7,637 nucleotides of DNA from Desulfuromonadaceae bacterium (GCA_021107335.1 JAIOSZ010000340.1:1-7637); one strand, 5' to 3'; shown: positions 1 through 6,106, numbered from the stretch's first letter. The notes: generated by a model not told the origin, from the sequence alone. Made by a program: numbers and translations.

Positions 1-48
1 AAAGAGAGGAGCGGCATGGGGCAGAGAGAGCCCTTCGACCAGTCGGGC

Positions 49-549
49 TTAATGGTCGGTGGCAAAATCGATGCAATGTTTACATAGGCTGGCACCTTTC
101 TCCTGGCGAAAAAATGTTTTTAACACTTCATTATCCGTTTGCAGAATATCCGCCAGTACCCGCAGCATCTCCAGCTGGCCGTCAAAAAGTTCATTGGTCT
201 GGGCGACTCCCCTTTGCGAGAAGGGGATGCCCTCCTGGATCTGCTTGCGAAGAACCGGCATCATTTCGCCGACATCCTCGGCCATCAACTGGATATGAGC
301 CAGTACACTCTCTAGCTTCAAACTAAAATCGCGACCAGGCCCTTGCTCCTTTAACAACTGTTCATCCAGACGCTCTGACAGCAGGACAATCTCGTCGTTG
401 ACAATTTTCTGAAACTGAAGCATCTCTTCCAGGTCGGCAATTCGCTGGCGATTGAACCCACTACTCGCCTTTTCAACCATAATAATTAAATTCTTCACCA
501 CCCCACTAAACAGTCCGAGTTGCTCCTTGACCGATCGCGTTGTCGTCAT
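49..549 (-). CDS. Hypothetical helical protein with C-terminal CxxC
   Basis: Unrecognised protein of 166 residues, apparently cytoplasmic: there is no signal peptide and no convincing membrane segment. The sequence is almost entirely charged, leucine-rich helix (long E/K/L/Q-rich stretches at about residues 35-70 and 80-150), suggesting a helical bundle or coiled coil, loosely like PhoU-type proteins, though I see no diagnostic motif. The tail carries Cys156-Lys-His-Cys159 followed by IDFATDH, which could bind a metal or act as a thiol pair. The ATG at 549 is supported by an AGGGGAGG Shine-Dalgarno at 556-563 with a 6-base spacer. It is transcribed divergently from the ferritin gene, sharing the 550-781 intergenic region. 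A short stem (AGCCC at 29-33 with GGGCT at 45-49) sits just behind the stop but has no U-tract. The gene is surely real; its function is unknown. Confidence 0.8.
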   Translation of the reverse strand: MTTTRSVKEQLGLFSGVVKNLIIMVEKASSGFNRQRIADLEEMLQFQKIVNDEIVLLSERLDEQLLKEQGPGRDFSLKLESVLAHIQLMAEDVGEMMPVLRKQIQEGIPFSQRGVAQTNELFDGQLEMLRVLADILQTDNEVLKTFFRQEKGASLCKHCIDFATDH

Positions 550-700
550 AACTGGCCTCCCCTAAAATGCTCCTGCCTGCTGTTCAGATCCTCTTTTATT
601 CAACAATAACAGGTTAATCCATGTAGAAAAGCAAGAAGCTTACCCCGCCTGTAAATCTCTTACTGAAACAGCTAGATAATGCGTCCAAAATGCTTGTTAT

Positions 701-730
701 TTGTTAAACACAAAGAAAATAGGGTAAGAT
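701..730 (+). promoter_or_regulatory. Possible sigma-70 promoter of the ferritin gene
   Basis: A -35-like TTGTTA at 701-706 and a -10-like TAAGAT at 725-730 are separated by 18 bases, which would start transcription near 737 and give a leader of about 45 bases. The -35 element lies inside a perfect inverted repeat TTTGT-N5-ACAAA (700-714), which could be a repressor site. I see no convincing Fur box. The assignment is by pattern only. Confidence 0.35.
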
Positions 731-781
731 TGTGCTTGAACACACATGTGATTAACTCATTTCCTCAAAGGAGAAAATGCC

Positions 782-1306
782 ATGCTCAGCCAACCGTTGG
801 TGGACGCATTGAACGAACAGATGAAAAACGAATTTTTTTCCGGCTATCTCTACAAGGCCATGGCAGCCTATTTTGAAGCCGAAGATCTGCCCGGCTTTGC
901 CCACTGGATGAAATTGCAGGCGCTTGAAGAACTCTGCCACGGCGAGAAGTTTTTTAACTATATTTGTGAAGCCGGCGGCCGCGCCGTGCTGCTACCCATC
1001 GACGGACCACAGGTCGATTACGACTCACCATTGGACGTATTTGAGTACTCCCTCAAACACGAACAGTTTGTAACCGCCAGCATCAGCAATCTGATGACCC
1101 AGGCCAAAAACGAAAACAATCATGCCACGGAAATTTTTCTACAGTGGTTTGTCACCGAACAGGTGGAAGAAGAAGCCAACTTTGGGCTACAACTGAAGAA
1201 TCTTAAAAGACTCGAAGGTGACGGGCGCGGACTGATGATGATGGACAAGGAACTTGGCCAGCGGGCCTTTGCGGTACCGACAGGGATGAATATCACCGGC
1301 GTTTGA
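782..1306 (+). CDS. ftnA: Non-haem ferritin, FtnA type
   Basis: Iron-storage ferritin of 174 residues, expected to assemble into a 24-subunit cytoplasmic shell that oxidises Fe(II) and stores it as a ferric mineral. The ferroxidase ligands fall at the same residue numbers as in E. coli FtnA: Glu17, Glu50, His53, Glu94, Glu126, Gln127 and Glu130, with conserved Tyr24. Both di-iron sites are therefore intact, and Glu49/Glu129/Glu130 could form the third site. The E-x-x-H motif is in EELCH (49-53), and the absence of a haem-binding methionine pattern argues for ferritin rather than bacterioferritin. The start is fixed by AAAGGAG at 767-773, 8 bases before the ATG. The gene is a single transcription unit, divergent from 49-549 and closed by the hairpin at 1337-1374. 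In an anaerobe carrying nitrogenase genes it may both store iron and limit oxidative damage (inference). Confidence 0.95.
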   Translation: MLSQPLVDALNEQMKNEFFSGYLYKAMAAYFEAEDLPGFAHWMKLQALEELCHGEKFFNYICEAGGRAVLLPIDGPQVDYDSPLDVFEYSLKHEQFVTASISNLMTQAKNENNHATEIFLQWFVTEQVEEEANFGLQLKNLKRLEGDGRGLMMMDKELGQRAFAVPTGMNITGV

Positions 1307-1336
1307 TTTTCTGCCGCTGATTCTTGCAGTAAAACC

Positions 1337-1380
1337 AGAGGCCGGACGGAAAAACAATATTCCATCCGGCCTCTCTTTAT
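1337..1380. terminator. Bidirectional terminator between convergent genes
   Basis: A 13-bp stem pairs 1337-1349 (AGAGGCCGGACGG) with 1362-1374 (CCATCCGGCCTCT) around a 12-base A/T-rich loop. There is one imperfect pair, C-A on the + transcript but a G-U wobble on the - transcript. On the + strand CTTTAT follows, on the - strand GGTTTT, so the U-tracts are short on both sides. It sits between the ferritin stop (1306) and the DUF364 stop (1390) and can serve both. Confidence 0.75.
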
Positions 1381-1389
1381 GGTTAGGAG

Positions 1390-2148
1390 TTAACGGGGGC
1401 CTAGCAGCAAGGTTTCAAAAGAGACATAGGGTTTAAACAGCGGCGTGCCTCCCCCCTCGGAAACAACTTTCAACACTCCCTCCCCATCGAGCACTCGGGC
1501 CCCGGCAATGCGAGTCAGGGGCGTACCGGCAAAGACTTCAGGGCAAAAGGGGGCCGAAGGCCCAAGCAACACCGCCTCGCGAGGTCGCCCCAAATCACCC
1601 AGCAATTCATCGATGGTACCGGTTACCAAGCTCGTACCAGTAAGGATAGCCACACTACAGGCGGCCAGGACTGAACGGCCCTGCTGCGGCGACAACACAC
1701 CGGGGCGAGAACTGTCCAGTTCGATGATATCGAGCCGACAGCCGCTTTCTTGCAATCGTTTTACCAGCGGACCGAAATAGCCGACCATAGCGACATGATC
1801 CGCCGCCGTGAGCTGCAACCCGTCGACCACCTCTTCTTTACTTGTGGACGATTGCTGCAAACAAGCCAGCAGTGCATTGGCCGTAGCCAGACCGACGGCA
1901 CGCAGCAGCGGTTGCTCCTTAGCCAGCATTTGCAACAGCTCAACAGCTGAACGCCCGGTCAGGGTGCCGGCCATCTTAAGATGAGAACATCCACCACTTA
2001 CTGGCGGTGGAGTCCAGGCCAAACCTGTTTGGCCACTATCCAGACGAACAGCCGAATAACCGAGGCCGATGCGAACATCGGCAATACGGGCCTCACCGGC
2101 AGTCGCTGCAAGTTGCTTAACTAAGACATTCTGTATGTTCAGTGACAT
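1390..2148 (-). CDS. DUF4213/DUF364 protein (putative metal chelation)
   Basis: Cytoplasmic protein of 252 residues matching the DUF4213-DUF364 architecture. The N-terminal enolase-like part (about 1-95) contains the Gly/Pro-rich PPPVSGGCSH (47-56). The C-terminal Rossmann-like part (about 110-245) has a nucleotide-fold-like VAMVGYFGP (119-127), GTSLVTGTID (171-180), GPSAPFCP (196-203) and a terminal EGGGTPLFKPY (231-241). From the family structure a role in heavy-metal chelation has been proposed, but no reaction is established. Cys54 and Cys202 are candidate ligands. The start has AGGAGG at 2153-2158, only 4 bases from the ATG, a tight but usable spacing; a good -10/-35 pair lies further upstream. 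It is a lone gene, convergent with ferritin and close to nifEN, consistent with a metal-homeostasis or cofactor neighbourhood (inference). Confidence 0.85.
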   Translation of the reverse strand: MSLNIQNVLVKQLAATAGEARIADVRIGLGYSAVRLDSGQTGLAWTPPPVSGGCSHLKMAGTLTGRSAVELLQMLAKEQPLLRAVGLATANALLACLQQSSTSKEEVVDGLQLTAADHVAMVGYFGPLVKRLQESGCRLDIIELDSSRPGVLSPQQGRSVLAACSVAILTGTSLVTGTIDELLGDLGRPREAVLLGPSAPFCPEVFAGTPLTRIAGARVLDGEGVLKVVSEGGGTPLFKPYVSFETLLLGPR

Positions 2149-2200
2149 ATACCCTCCTGAGTCAACATAGAATCAACCATCTAGAAGTTAATGCCACCTA

Positions 2201-2229
2201 AACATATCCTCATCGAAAGCCTATGACAA
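2201..2229 (-). promoter_or_regulatory. Predicted sigma-70 promoter of the DUF364 gene
   Basis: Read on the minus strand, TTGTCA (2229-2224) and TATGTT (2206-2201) are separated by exactly 17 bases. Five of six -35 bases and four of six -10 bases match consensus. Transcription would start near 2194, leaving a leader of about 45 bases before the ATG at 2148. Confidence 0.5.
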
Positions 2230-2242
2230 GTATTTCTATTTG

Positions 2243-2277
2243 CATGGAGTTCACGCGCTGCACACACTAGCGCCATG
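2243..2277. repeat. Imperfect inverted repeat downstream of the GFA gene
   Basis: CATGG (2243-2247) and GCGCT (2255-2259) are mirrored by AGCGC (2269-2273) and CCATG (2273-2277), with unequal internal spacing. It lies between the GFA stop at 2300 and the DUF364 promoter. It could end the GFA transcript or act as an operator for the DUF364 gene; it lacks a T-tract, so a simple intrinsic terminator is unlikely. Confidence 0.25.
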
Positions 2278-2299
2278 TACAACCTATGATAGCTTATCG

Positions 2300-2704
2300 C
2301 TACATCCCCTTTTCATACCGCCTGCTTTCCCGCCAGGGCATCACCCAGGGCAACATATCTGCGCAGAAAATATCGACCTTTGGAAAGAATTTTGCTGCCT
2401 CATCGAGACCTCCCAGCGGCACAACTGTGACTCCAGAATATAGTTTATTTCGATTGAAAACCGGAGCGCCACAGATGTTACAGAAATTTTTTTCAGCCTT
2501 ATCAGACATAGCATAGCGGGTCAAAAACTCACTTCCGCCGGTCACCTCGAAGGCTTCATCAGGCACCACCAGGTAGCTGGAGAAAGCACCGCCATTGGCC
2601 CTGCGGCAAATGGAGCAATGACAATTGACAACATTAAGCACCTGTCCATCAATTTCAAAAACCACCTTCCCACAATAACAACGACCACTGAATAGTCCTT
2701 CCAT
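2300..2704 (-). CDS. GFA-family (Mss4-like fold) zinc protein
   Basis: Small protein of 134 residues of the GFA family (glutathione-dependent formaldehyde-activating enzyme-like, CENP-V/GFA domain). Zinc-site cysteines are all visible: C9-x-C11 in GRCYCG, C28-x-C30-x-x-C33 in NCHCSICR, and C75-x-x-C78 in FCNICG. The usual following R-x-x-G-G-A-F stretch (34-41) is also present. The family binds zinc; a formaldehyde-glutathione role is proven for very few members, so the substrate is left open. I place the start at ATG 2704 because AAAGGAGA (2709-2716) precedes it at ideal distance; the upstream in-frame ATG at 2731 would add nine residues, which then encode the ribosome-binding site. It is monocistronic and divergent from nifE. 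Confidence 0.88.
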   Translation of the reverse strand: MEGLFSGRCYCGKVVFEIDGQVLNVVNCHCSICRRANGGAFSSYLVVPDEAFEVTGGSEFLTRYAMSDKAEKNFCNICGAPVFNRNKLYSGVTVVPLGGLDEAAKFFPKVDIFCADMLPWVMPWRESRRYEKGM

Positions 2705-2708
2705 GAGT

Positions 2709-2716
2709 TCTCCTTT
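2709..2716 (-). promoter_or_regulatory. Shine-Dalgarno that sets the GFA start
   Basis: AAAGGAGA on the minus strand, 4-5 bases before ATG 2704. It lies inside the longer reading frame that opens at 2731, so it argues for the shorter product. Confidence 0.75.
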
Positions 2717-2924
2717 CAACAGGGCATTCAACCGGAGCTATAAATCCTTCCACAAAACCTTAACTCTTCTAAATACTATCATCCTTGCTACGACCACAAA
2801 TGGTTCCGGGCGAATCGAATAATCACACACTACTGCCTAATACATAAGCAAATGACATCGCCCCCAGTACACACTAAGCTAACACTCTAACCAGAAACCT
2901 TGATTTTCAATAGGTTAGCAACAC

Positions 2925-2940
2925 TGGCAGGTCTCTTGCT
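2925..2940 (+). promoter_or_regulatory. Sigma-54 (-24/-12) promoter of nifEN
   Basis: TGGCAG at 2925-2930, five bases, then TTGCT at 2936-2940 closely match the sigma-54 consensus TGGCAC-N5-TTGCA, with the invariant GG (2926-2927) and GC (2938-2939) at the required spacing. Transcription should begin near 2951, giving a leader of about 64 bases to TTG 3015. I find no NifA-type TGT-N10-ACA site in 2732-2920, so the activator may be another enhancer-binding protein or bind outside the pattern I searched. Confidence 0.75.
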
Positions 2941-2951
2941 TAGTAATAGAC

Positions 2952-2986
2952 GTAAGCTTCCGTCCCAACGATGTGACAAAGCTTGC
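2952..2986 (+). other. Hairpin in the nifE leader
   Basis: GTAAGCTT (2952-2959) can pair with AAGCTTGC (2979-2986) over 8 bp including one G-U, with a 19-base loop. It starts at the predicted +1 and ends 14 bases before the nifE Shine-Dalgarno. No U-tract follows, so it is not an intrinsic terminator; it may stabilise the message. Both arms contain the palindrome AAGCTT, so chance pairing is possible. Confidence 0.3.
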
Positions 2987-3000
2987 CCCACCCTTTACTC

Positions 3001-3007
3001 AAAGGAG
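3001..3007 (+). promoter_or_regulatory. Shine-Dalgarno that sets the nifE TTG start
   Basis: AAAGGAG lies 7 bases before TTG 3015, which is in frame with nifE. The upstream GTG at 2973 has no comparable site and would begin only about 22 bases after the predicted transcription start. Confidence 0.75.
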
Positions 3008-3014
3008 TCAGGCT

Positions 3015-4367
3015 TTGGCACAGAAACCAAAAATCCGCGAACTTCTCGACGAAAGCGCCTGCGCCCACAACAAGAATAAAAAGAGTGCATGCAACGCCCC
3101 CACCCCCGGCGCCACCACCGGTGGCTGCGCCTTCGAAGGAGCGCAGATTTCGCTCTTTCCTTACGCCGATGCCGCCCATCTGGTACACGGTCCCATGACC
3201 TGCGTCGGCGCCTCCTGGGAGACCCGGCTGACCCACACCAGCCGGCCTGGGCGAGACCTGACTCAGATGGGTTTTACCACAGGCATCTCGACCAACGATG
3301 TGGTCTTCGGCGGTGAAGAAAAGTTGCGCCAGGCCATCGACTACATCGTGGAGCACTATGCACCTGAGGCGGTGTTTGTCTACAGCACCTGCGTAACCGC
3401 CATGATCGGCGACGATATCGACGCGGTATGCAGGCAGGCCGAACAGACCCACGGTATTCCCATGGTTCCGGTGCACGCTCCCGGATTTGTCGGCAGCAAG
3501 AACCTTGGCAGCCGGCTGGCCGGTGAAGCCGTGTTGACGCACCTGATCGGCACGCGGGAGCCGAAAAACACCACCCCCTTCGACATCAATCTGATCGGTG
3601 AATACAACGTGACCGGCGACATGTGGCAATACACCCCGCTGCTCGAAGAACTCGGTATTCGCGTACTCTCCACTCTCAGCGGTGACGGCCGGGTGGCAAA
3701 CATTCGCACCGCCCACCGCGCAAACCTTAATGTGCTGGTCTGCGCCAAGTCGCTGATTTCCCTGCCCCGCAAGATGCAGGAGCGTTACGACATCCCCTTC
3801 ATCTCCGTCTCCTTCTACGGTAAGCGCGACACCAACGCCTCTATTCTGGCCATTGCCACAGCACTGGGGAATGCTGATCTCATCGAACGCGCCAAGAAAC
3901 TCATTGCTCGCGAAGAGGATAAACTCGACAAGAAGCTTGCTCCTTATCGGAAAGTTTTCCAGGGCAAAAAGGCGGTACTCAATACCGGTGGCAACAAATC
4001 CTGGTCCATCGCCTCGGCTCTGCAGGATCTCGGCTTCGAAGTGGTTGCCACCTCGGTTAAAAAAGCCACTGAGGCCGACAAGGAAAAAGCTAGAGCGACC
4101 CTGGGTGAGAAAGGCATCCTGATGACAAATCCAGGGCAAGAGCAGGCGAAAATTATTGACGAGATCGGTGCCCACCTGTTGTTGGCCGGCGGTCGCAGCC
4201 TGTTTACCGCCATCAAAAAACGCATCGCCTTTGCCGATGTCAATCAGGAGAAGAAGAAGAGCTATGGCGGCTACGGCGGCCTGCTAAATCTGGCCGAAGA
4301 TCTCAAGAACGCGCTACAGAATCCGGTCTTTAACAACGTCGCCAGGAGAGCCCCATGGGAGAAATAA
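3015..4367 (+). CDS. nifE: Nitrogenase FeMo-cofactor scaffold protein NifE
   Basis: NifE, 450 residues from TTG 3015. With NifN it forms the cytoplasmic alpha2-beta2 scaffold that receives the NifB-made 8Fe cluster and, with NifH, adds Mo and homocitrate before transfer to NifDK. Visible hallmarks, numbered from the TTG: GGCAFEGA (Cys38), GPMTCVGASW (Cys63) and YSTCVTAMIGDD (Cys126), the three ligands of the permanent cluster; VPVHAPGFVGSKNLG (151-165); INLIGEYNVTGD (191-202); and Cys243 in VLVCAK, equivalent to the cofactor-holding cysteine of NifD. Cys38 and Cys63 sit one residue from the A. vinelandii NifE positions 37 and 62, which supports the TTG start over GTG 2973 (14 extra residues). 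SYGGYGGLLNLAEDL near the C-terminus is the NifE version of the region that carries the cofactor histidine in NifD. nifN follows with a 13-base overlap. Confidence 0.93.
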   Translation: MAQKPKIRELLDESACAHNKNKKSACNAPTPGATTGGCAFEGAQISLFPYADAAHLVHGPMTCVGASWETRLTHTSRPGRDLTQMGFTTGISTNDVVFGGEEKLRQAIDYIVEHYAPEAVFVYSTCVTAMIGDDIDAVCRQAEQTHGIPMVPVHAPGFVGSKNLGSRLAGEAVLTHLIGTREPKNTTPFDINLIGEYNVTGDMWQYTPLLEELGIRVLSTLSGDGRVANIRTAHRANLNVLVCAKSLISLPRKMQERYDIPFISVSFYGKRDTNASILAIATALGNADLIERAKKLIAREEDKLDKKLAPYRKVFQGKKAVLNTGGNKSWSIASALQDLGFEVVATSVKKATEADKEKARATLGEKGILMTNPGQEQAKIIDEIGAHLLLAGGRSLFTAIKKRIAFADVNQEKKKSYGGYGGLLNLAEDLKNALQNPVFNNVARRAPWEK

Positions 4368-5644
4368 CGCGCAGACCTACCAAGCCGCTACAGGTCAACC
4401 CCTTTCGCCTTTCTCAGCCCATGGGCGCGGCCCTGGCCTTTCTCGGCATCGACCGCTGCATGCCGCTAATGCACGGCGGCATGGGCTGCACCTCCTTTAC
4501 CAAGGTCTTTCTGACTCGCCATTTTTGCGAGCCGATCGCGATTCAGACCACTGCTGTCACCGATGTTACCGCGGTGCTCGATGGCGGTGACGGCAGTATC
4601 GTCGAAGCGGTGGCCAACATCACCAAAAAGGTCACCCCCAGCCTGATCGGCCTGCACAGCACCGGCCTCACCGAAACCAAGGGGGATGACCTGCGCGGGG
4701 TCGCCACCCAGGTCGACTATCCCCTGGTCTATGTGCATAGCACCGATTACGAAGGAGGCCTGGAGAGCGGCTGGGGAAAGACCACCAAAGCCCTCATCGA
4801 ACAGCTGGTTGAACCGACCACAGCAACTCGCACCGATAAAGTTGTGCTACTACCCCACGTGAGCCTCACCCCCATCGAGGTGGAAAAGATCAAGGAGTTC
4901 ATCGCCCTGTTCGGTTTTGAGGTGCATGCCCTGCCAGACCTCTCTACCTCCCTTGACGGCCATCTGGGAGAGAAACAGAGCGCCCTGAGCAACGGGGGCA
5001 TTAGCGTCGAAGCTATTAAGGAATTGGCCGATGCCGCGCTGGTGATTTCGGTGGGCGCGTCGATGCAACCGAGCGCCGCAGCACTGCTTAAAAAGAATTC
5101 CGGAATTCGCCACCGGCACTGCGCCCACCTGCAGGGACTGGAGGCCACCGATCAACTGGTGGCGACGCTACTCGAAGCCAGCGGACACGAGAAACCTCCC
5201 GCCAGCGTTATTCGCTGGCGCAAGCGGCTGCAGGACGCCATGCTCGACAGCCACTTTTCCCTCGGCCAGACCCGCGTCCTGCTTATCGGAGAGCCCGACT
5301 TTCTAGCCGGAGCAGGCCAAGTGTTGAGCGAAGCCGGCGCCAAAATAACCCTGGCTGTGGCCACCGTTGATTCGCCCCAGCTCGACGCCATCCCCGCCGA
5401 CAAAGTAATGGTCGGCGACCTGGAAGATGCCGAGGCGCACCAGGCGAACTATGACCTCATCGTTGGCAACTACCACACCGAAGCGCTGGCCCATCGCTGC
5501 GGGAAAAGCCTGGTACTGCGCGGTTATCCCAACTGGGAGATGGTCGGTAATCAATTAAAGAACGACCTTCTTTACGAAGGGGGTGCTTATTTCCTCTGCG
5601 AGGTCGCTAACGCTGCCGAAACCATGCGGGCGGCACCCCATTGA
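4355..5644 (+). CDS. nifN: Nitrogenase FeMo-cofactor scaffold protein NifN
   Basis: NifN, 429 residues, the beta-like partner of NifE in the cofactor-maturation scaffold. Diagnostic segments are NPFRLSQPMGAALAFLGIDRCMPLMHGGMGCTSF (starting at residue 15, so the cluster ligand Cys45 matches A. vinelandii Cys44), followed by LTRHFCEPIAIQTTAV, IGLHSTGLTETKGDDLRG and DYEGGLESGW. These belong to NifN rather than NifK, which is longer and carries additional P-cluster cysteines. The length is slightly short of typical NifN but complete; the C-terminal third has the usual Rossmann-like RVLLIGEPDFLAGAG. The start has AGGAG at 4344-4348, 6 bases before the ATG, inside the nifE end; the 13-base overlap implies translational coupling and an equal subunit supply. 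No nifX, nifB or nifHDK follows within the window. Confidence 0.93.
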   Translation: MGEITRRPTKPLQVNPFRLSQPMGAALAFLGIDRCMPLMHGGMGCTSFTKVFLTRHFCEPIAIQTTAVTDVTAVLDGGDGSIVEAVANITKKVTPSLIGLHSTGLTETKGDDLRGVATQVDYPLVYVHSTDYEGGLESGWGKTTKALIEQLVEPTTATRTDKVVLLPHVSLTPIEVEKIKEFIALFGFEVHALPDLSTSLDGHLGEKQSALSNGGISVEAIKELADAALVISVGASMQPSAAALLKKNSGIRHRHCAHLQGLEATDQLVATLLEASGHEKPPASVIRWRKRLQDAMLDSHFSLGQTRVLLIGEPDFLAGAGQVLSEAGAKITLAVATVDSPQLDAIPADKVMVGDLEDAEAHQANYDLIVGNYHTEALAHRCGKSLVLRGYPNWEMVGNQLKNDLLYEGGAYFLCEVANAAETMRAAPH

Positions 5645-5688
5645 CTTAAAGGCTGCCCAACCGCACTGGTTCACCTAAAGCCTTAAAG
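5645..5688 (+). terminator. Hairpin at the 3' end of nifEN
   Basis: Starting on the base after the nifN stop, CTTAAAGGCT (5645-5654) pairs with AGCCTTAAAG (5679-5688) with one mismatch. Inside it, AACC (5659-5662) pairs with GGTT (5668-5671). The following bases are A-rich, not U-rich, so it is a poor intrinsic terminator. It may protect the 3' end of the nifEN message or assist Rho-dependent ending. Confidence 0.45.
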
Positions 5689-5845
5689 AAAACCCTATAA
5701 TCAAAGTCAATCGCACGCAGAAAACTTTCGCTGCTTTGCCGTCCTCTGCTCAGCTAAAGATGCACCCTAGCTCCTCTACAATAACTCCTTTCGATGAGCA
5801 TCTTGTTAACCGCGCGAAAGGATTAAGATTGACTTTATTATAAAA
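5689..5845. other. Non-coding stretch before the riboswitch
   Basis: I see no gene here. The 3' half is A/T-rich and must hold the promoter of the riboswitch operon. Candidates are TTGACT at 5829-5834 and a -10-like TATTAT at 5836-5841, but they are not correctly spaced with each other. TTGACT used as a -35 would put a poor -10 (CAACAT or AACATA) at about 5852-5858. No sigma-54 element is visible. Confidence 0.4.
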
Positions 5846-5865
5846 CTTTAGCAACATAAAGAAAC

Positions 5866-5957
5866 AGTTTGTGTCTGTTCGGTGGCAAAACTGGAGCAAT
5901 CCAGTGACGCAAAGCTGCGGGTCCTTCAGGGATAGCCGGGCTACTAAAGAGAAAACC
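5866..5957 (+). ncRNA. GEMM-I riboswitch (cyclic-di-GMP type)
   Basis: The GEMM-I aptamer signature is present in order. GGCAAA is at 5884-5889. The next hairpin, CTGGA/TCCAG (5891-5904), is capped by a GCAA GNRA tetraloop. The invariant GACGCAAAGC is at 5906-5915, a second hairpin is built around TCC/GGA (5922-5932), and ATAGCCGGGCT closes it at 5932-5942. The outer helix is less certain; GTTT (5867-5870) with AAAC (5953-5956) is one option, CTTTAG (5846-5851) with CTAAAG (5944-5949) another. In this class the aptamer binds c-di-GMP, while Geobacter-type variants bind cGAMP. The GGCAAA segment keeps a G where known cGAMP-selective variants usually have A, so c-di-GMP is the first guess, although ligand choice cannot be read with certainty. 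It precedes a terminator and the PhnD-like/sensor operon. Confidence 0.9.
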
Positions 5958-5977
5958 ATACGGTTGAATCTTGGCAT

Positions 5978-6016
5978 TAAGCCCGTTTTGCGAATATGCA
6001 AAAACGGGCTTATTTG
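5978..6016 (+). terminator. Intrinsic terminator of the riboswitch platform
   Basis: TAAGCCCGTTTTGC (5978-5991) pairs with GCAAAAACGGGCTTA (5998-6012), with one bulged A and a 6-base loop, followed by TTTGTAATTTG. AGCCCG (5980-5985) of its 5' arm is also complementary to CGGGCT (5937-5942) at the 3' edge of the aptamer. Ligand binding should occupy the aptamer copy and free the terminator; without ligand the aptamer strand can form an antiterminator. This predicts a ligand-OFF switch. Confidence 0.85.
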
Positions 6017-6090
6017 TAATTTGTAGAATTAAATATAAAGGGAGTAGGAGTCACCCGTTGCAATAGATGTCCATCCTGCGGATCCTTTGA

Positions 6091-6106
6091 AAAGCTGCGG
6101 TTCAGG
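6091..6106 (+). repeat. Partial copy of the aptamer P3 strand at the RBS
   Basis: AAAGCTGCGGTTCAGG here repeats AAAGCTGCGG (5911-5920) and TTCAGG (5925-5930) of the riboswitch, lacking only the four bases GTCC. The copy runs into the AGGAGG Shine-Dalgarno (6104-6109) of the next gene. Upstream TCCTG (6074-6078) can pair with CAGGA (6103-6107) and cover part of that site. This may be a duplicated remnant, a competing strand, or chance. Confidence 0.4.

Noticed and set aside
28..50. Terminator behind the 49-549 gene
   Set aside because: The stem is only 5 bp (AGCCC/GGGCT) with an 11-base loop and no U-tract; too weak to list as a feature.
671..690. Fur box upstream of ferritin
   Set aside because: Only one GATAAT half-site is present, without the repeat structure of a Fur operator.
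2940..4175. Long open frame on the minus strand opposite nifE
   Set aside because: It is the antisense shadow of a highly conserved nifE in GC-rich codons; its product is low-complexity, glycine-rich and matches nothing I know.
3015..5644. nifDK, vnfEN or BchNB/ChlNB-like pair instead of nifEN
   Set aside because: The three-cysteine pattern plus SYGGYGGLLNLA in the first protein and the single conserved Cys45 ligand with the short length of the second fit NifE and NifN best.
5750..6001. Minus-strand open frame across the leader region
   Set aside because: It runs through the riboswitch and terminator, whose conserved bases explain the sequence; no ribosome-binding site was seen.
6014..6039. 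Second promoter between the terminator and the PhnD-like gene
   Set aside because: TTGTAA (6014-6019) and TATAAA (6034-6039) are only 14 bases apart, too close for a sigma-70 promoter.
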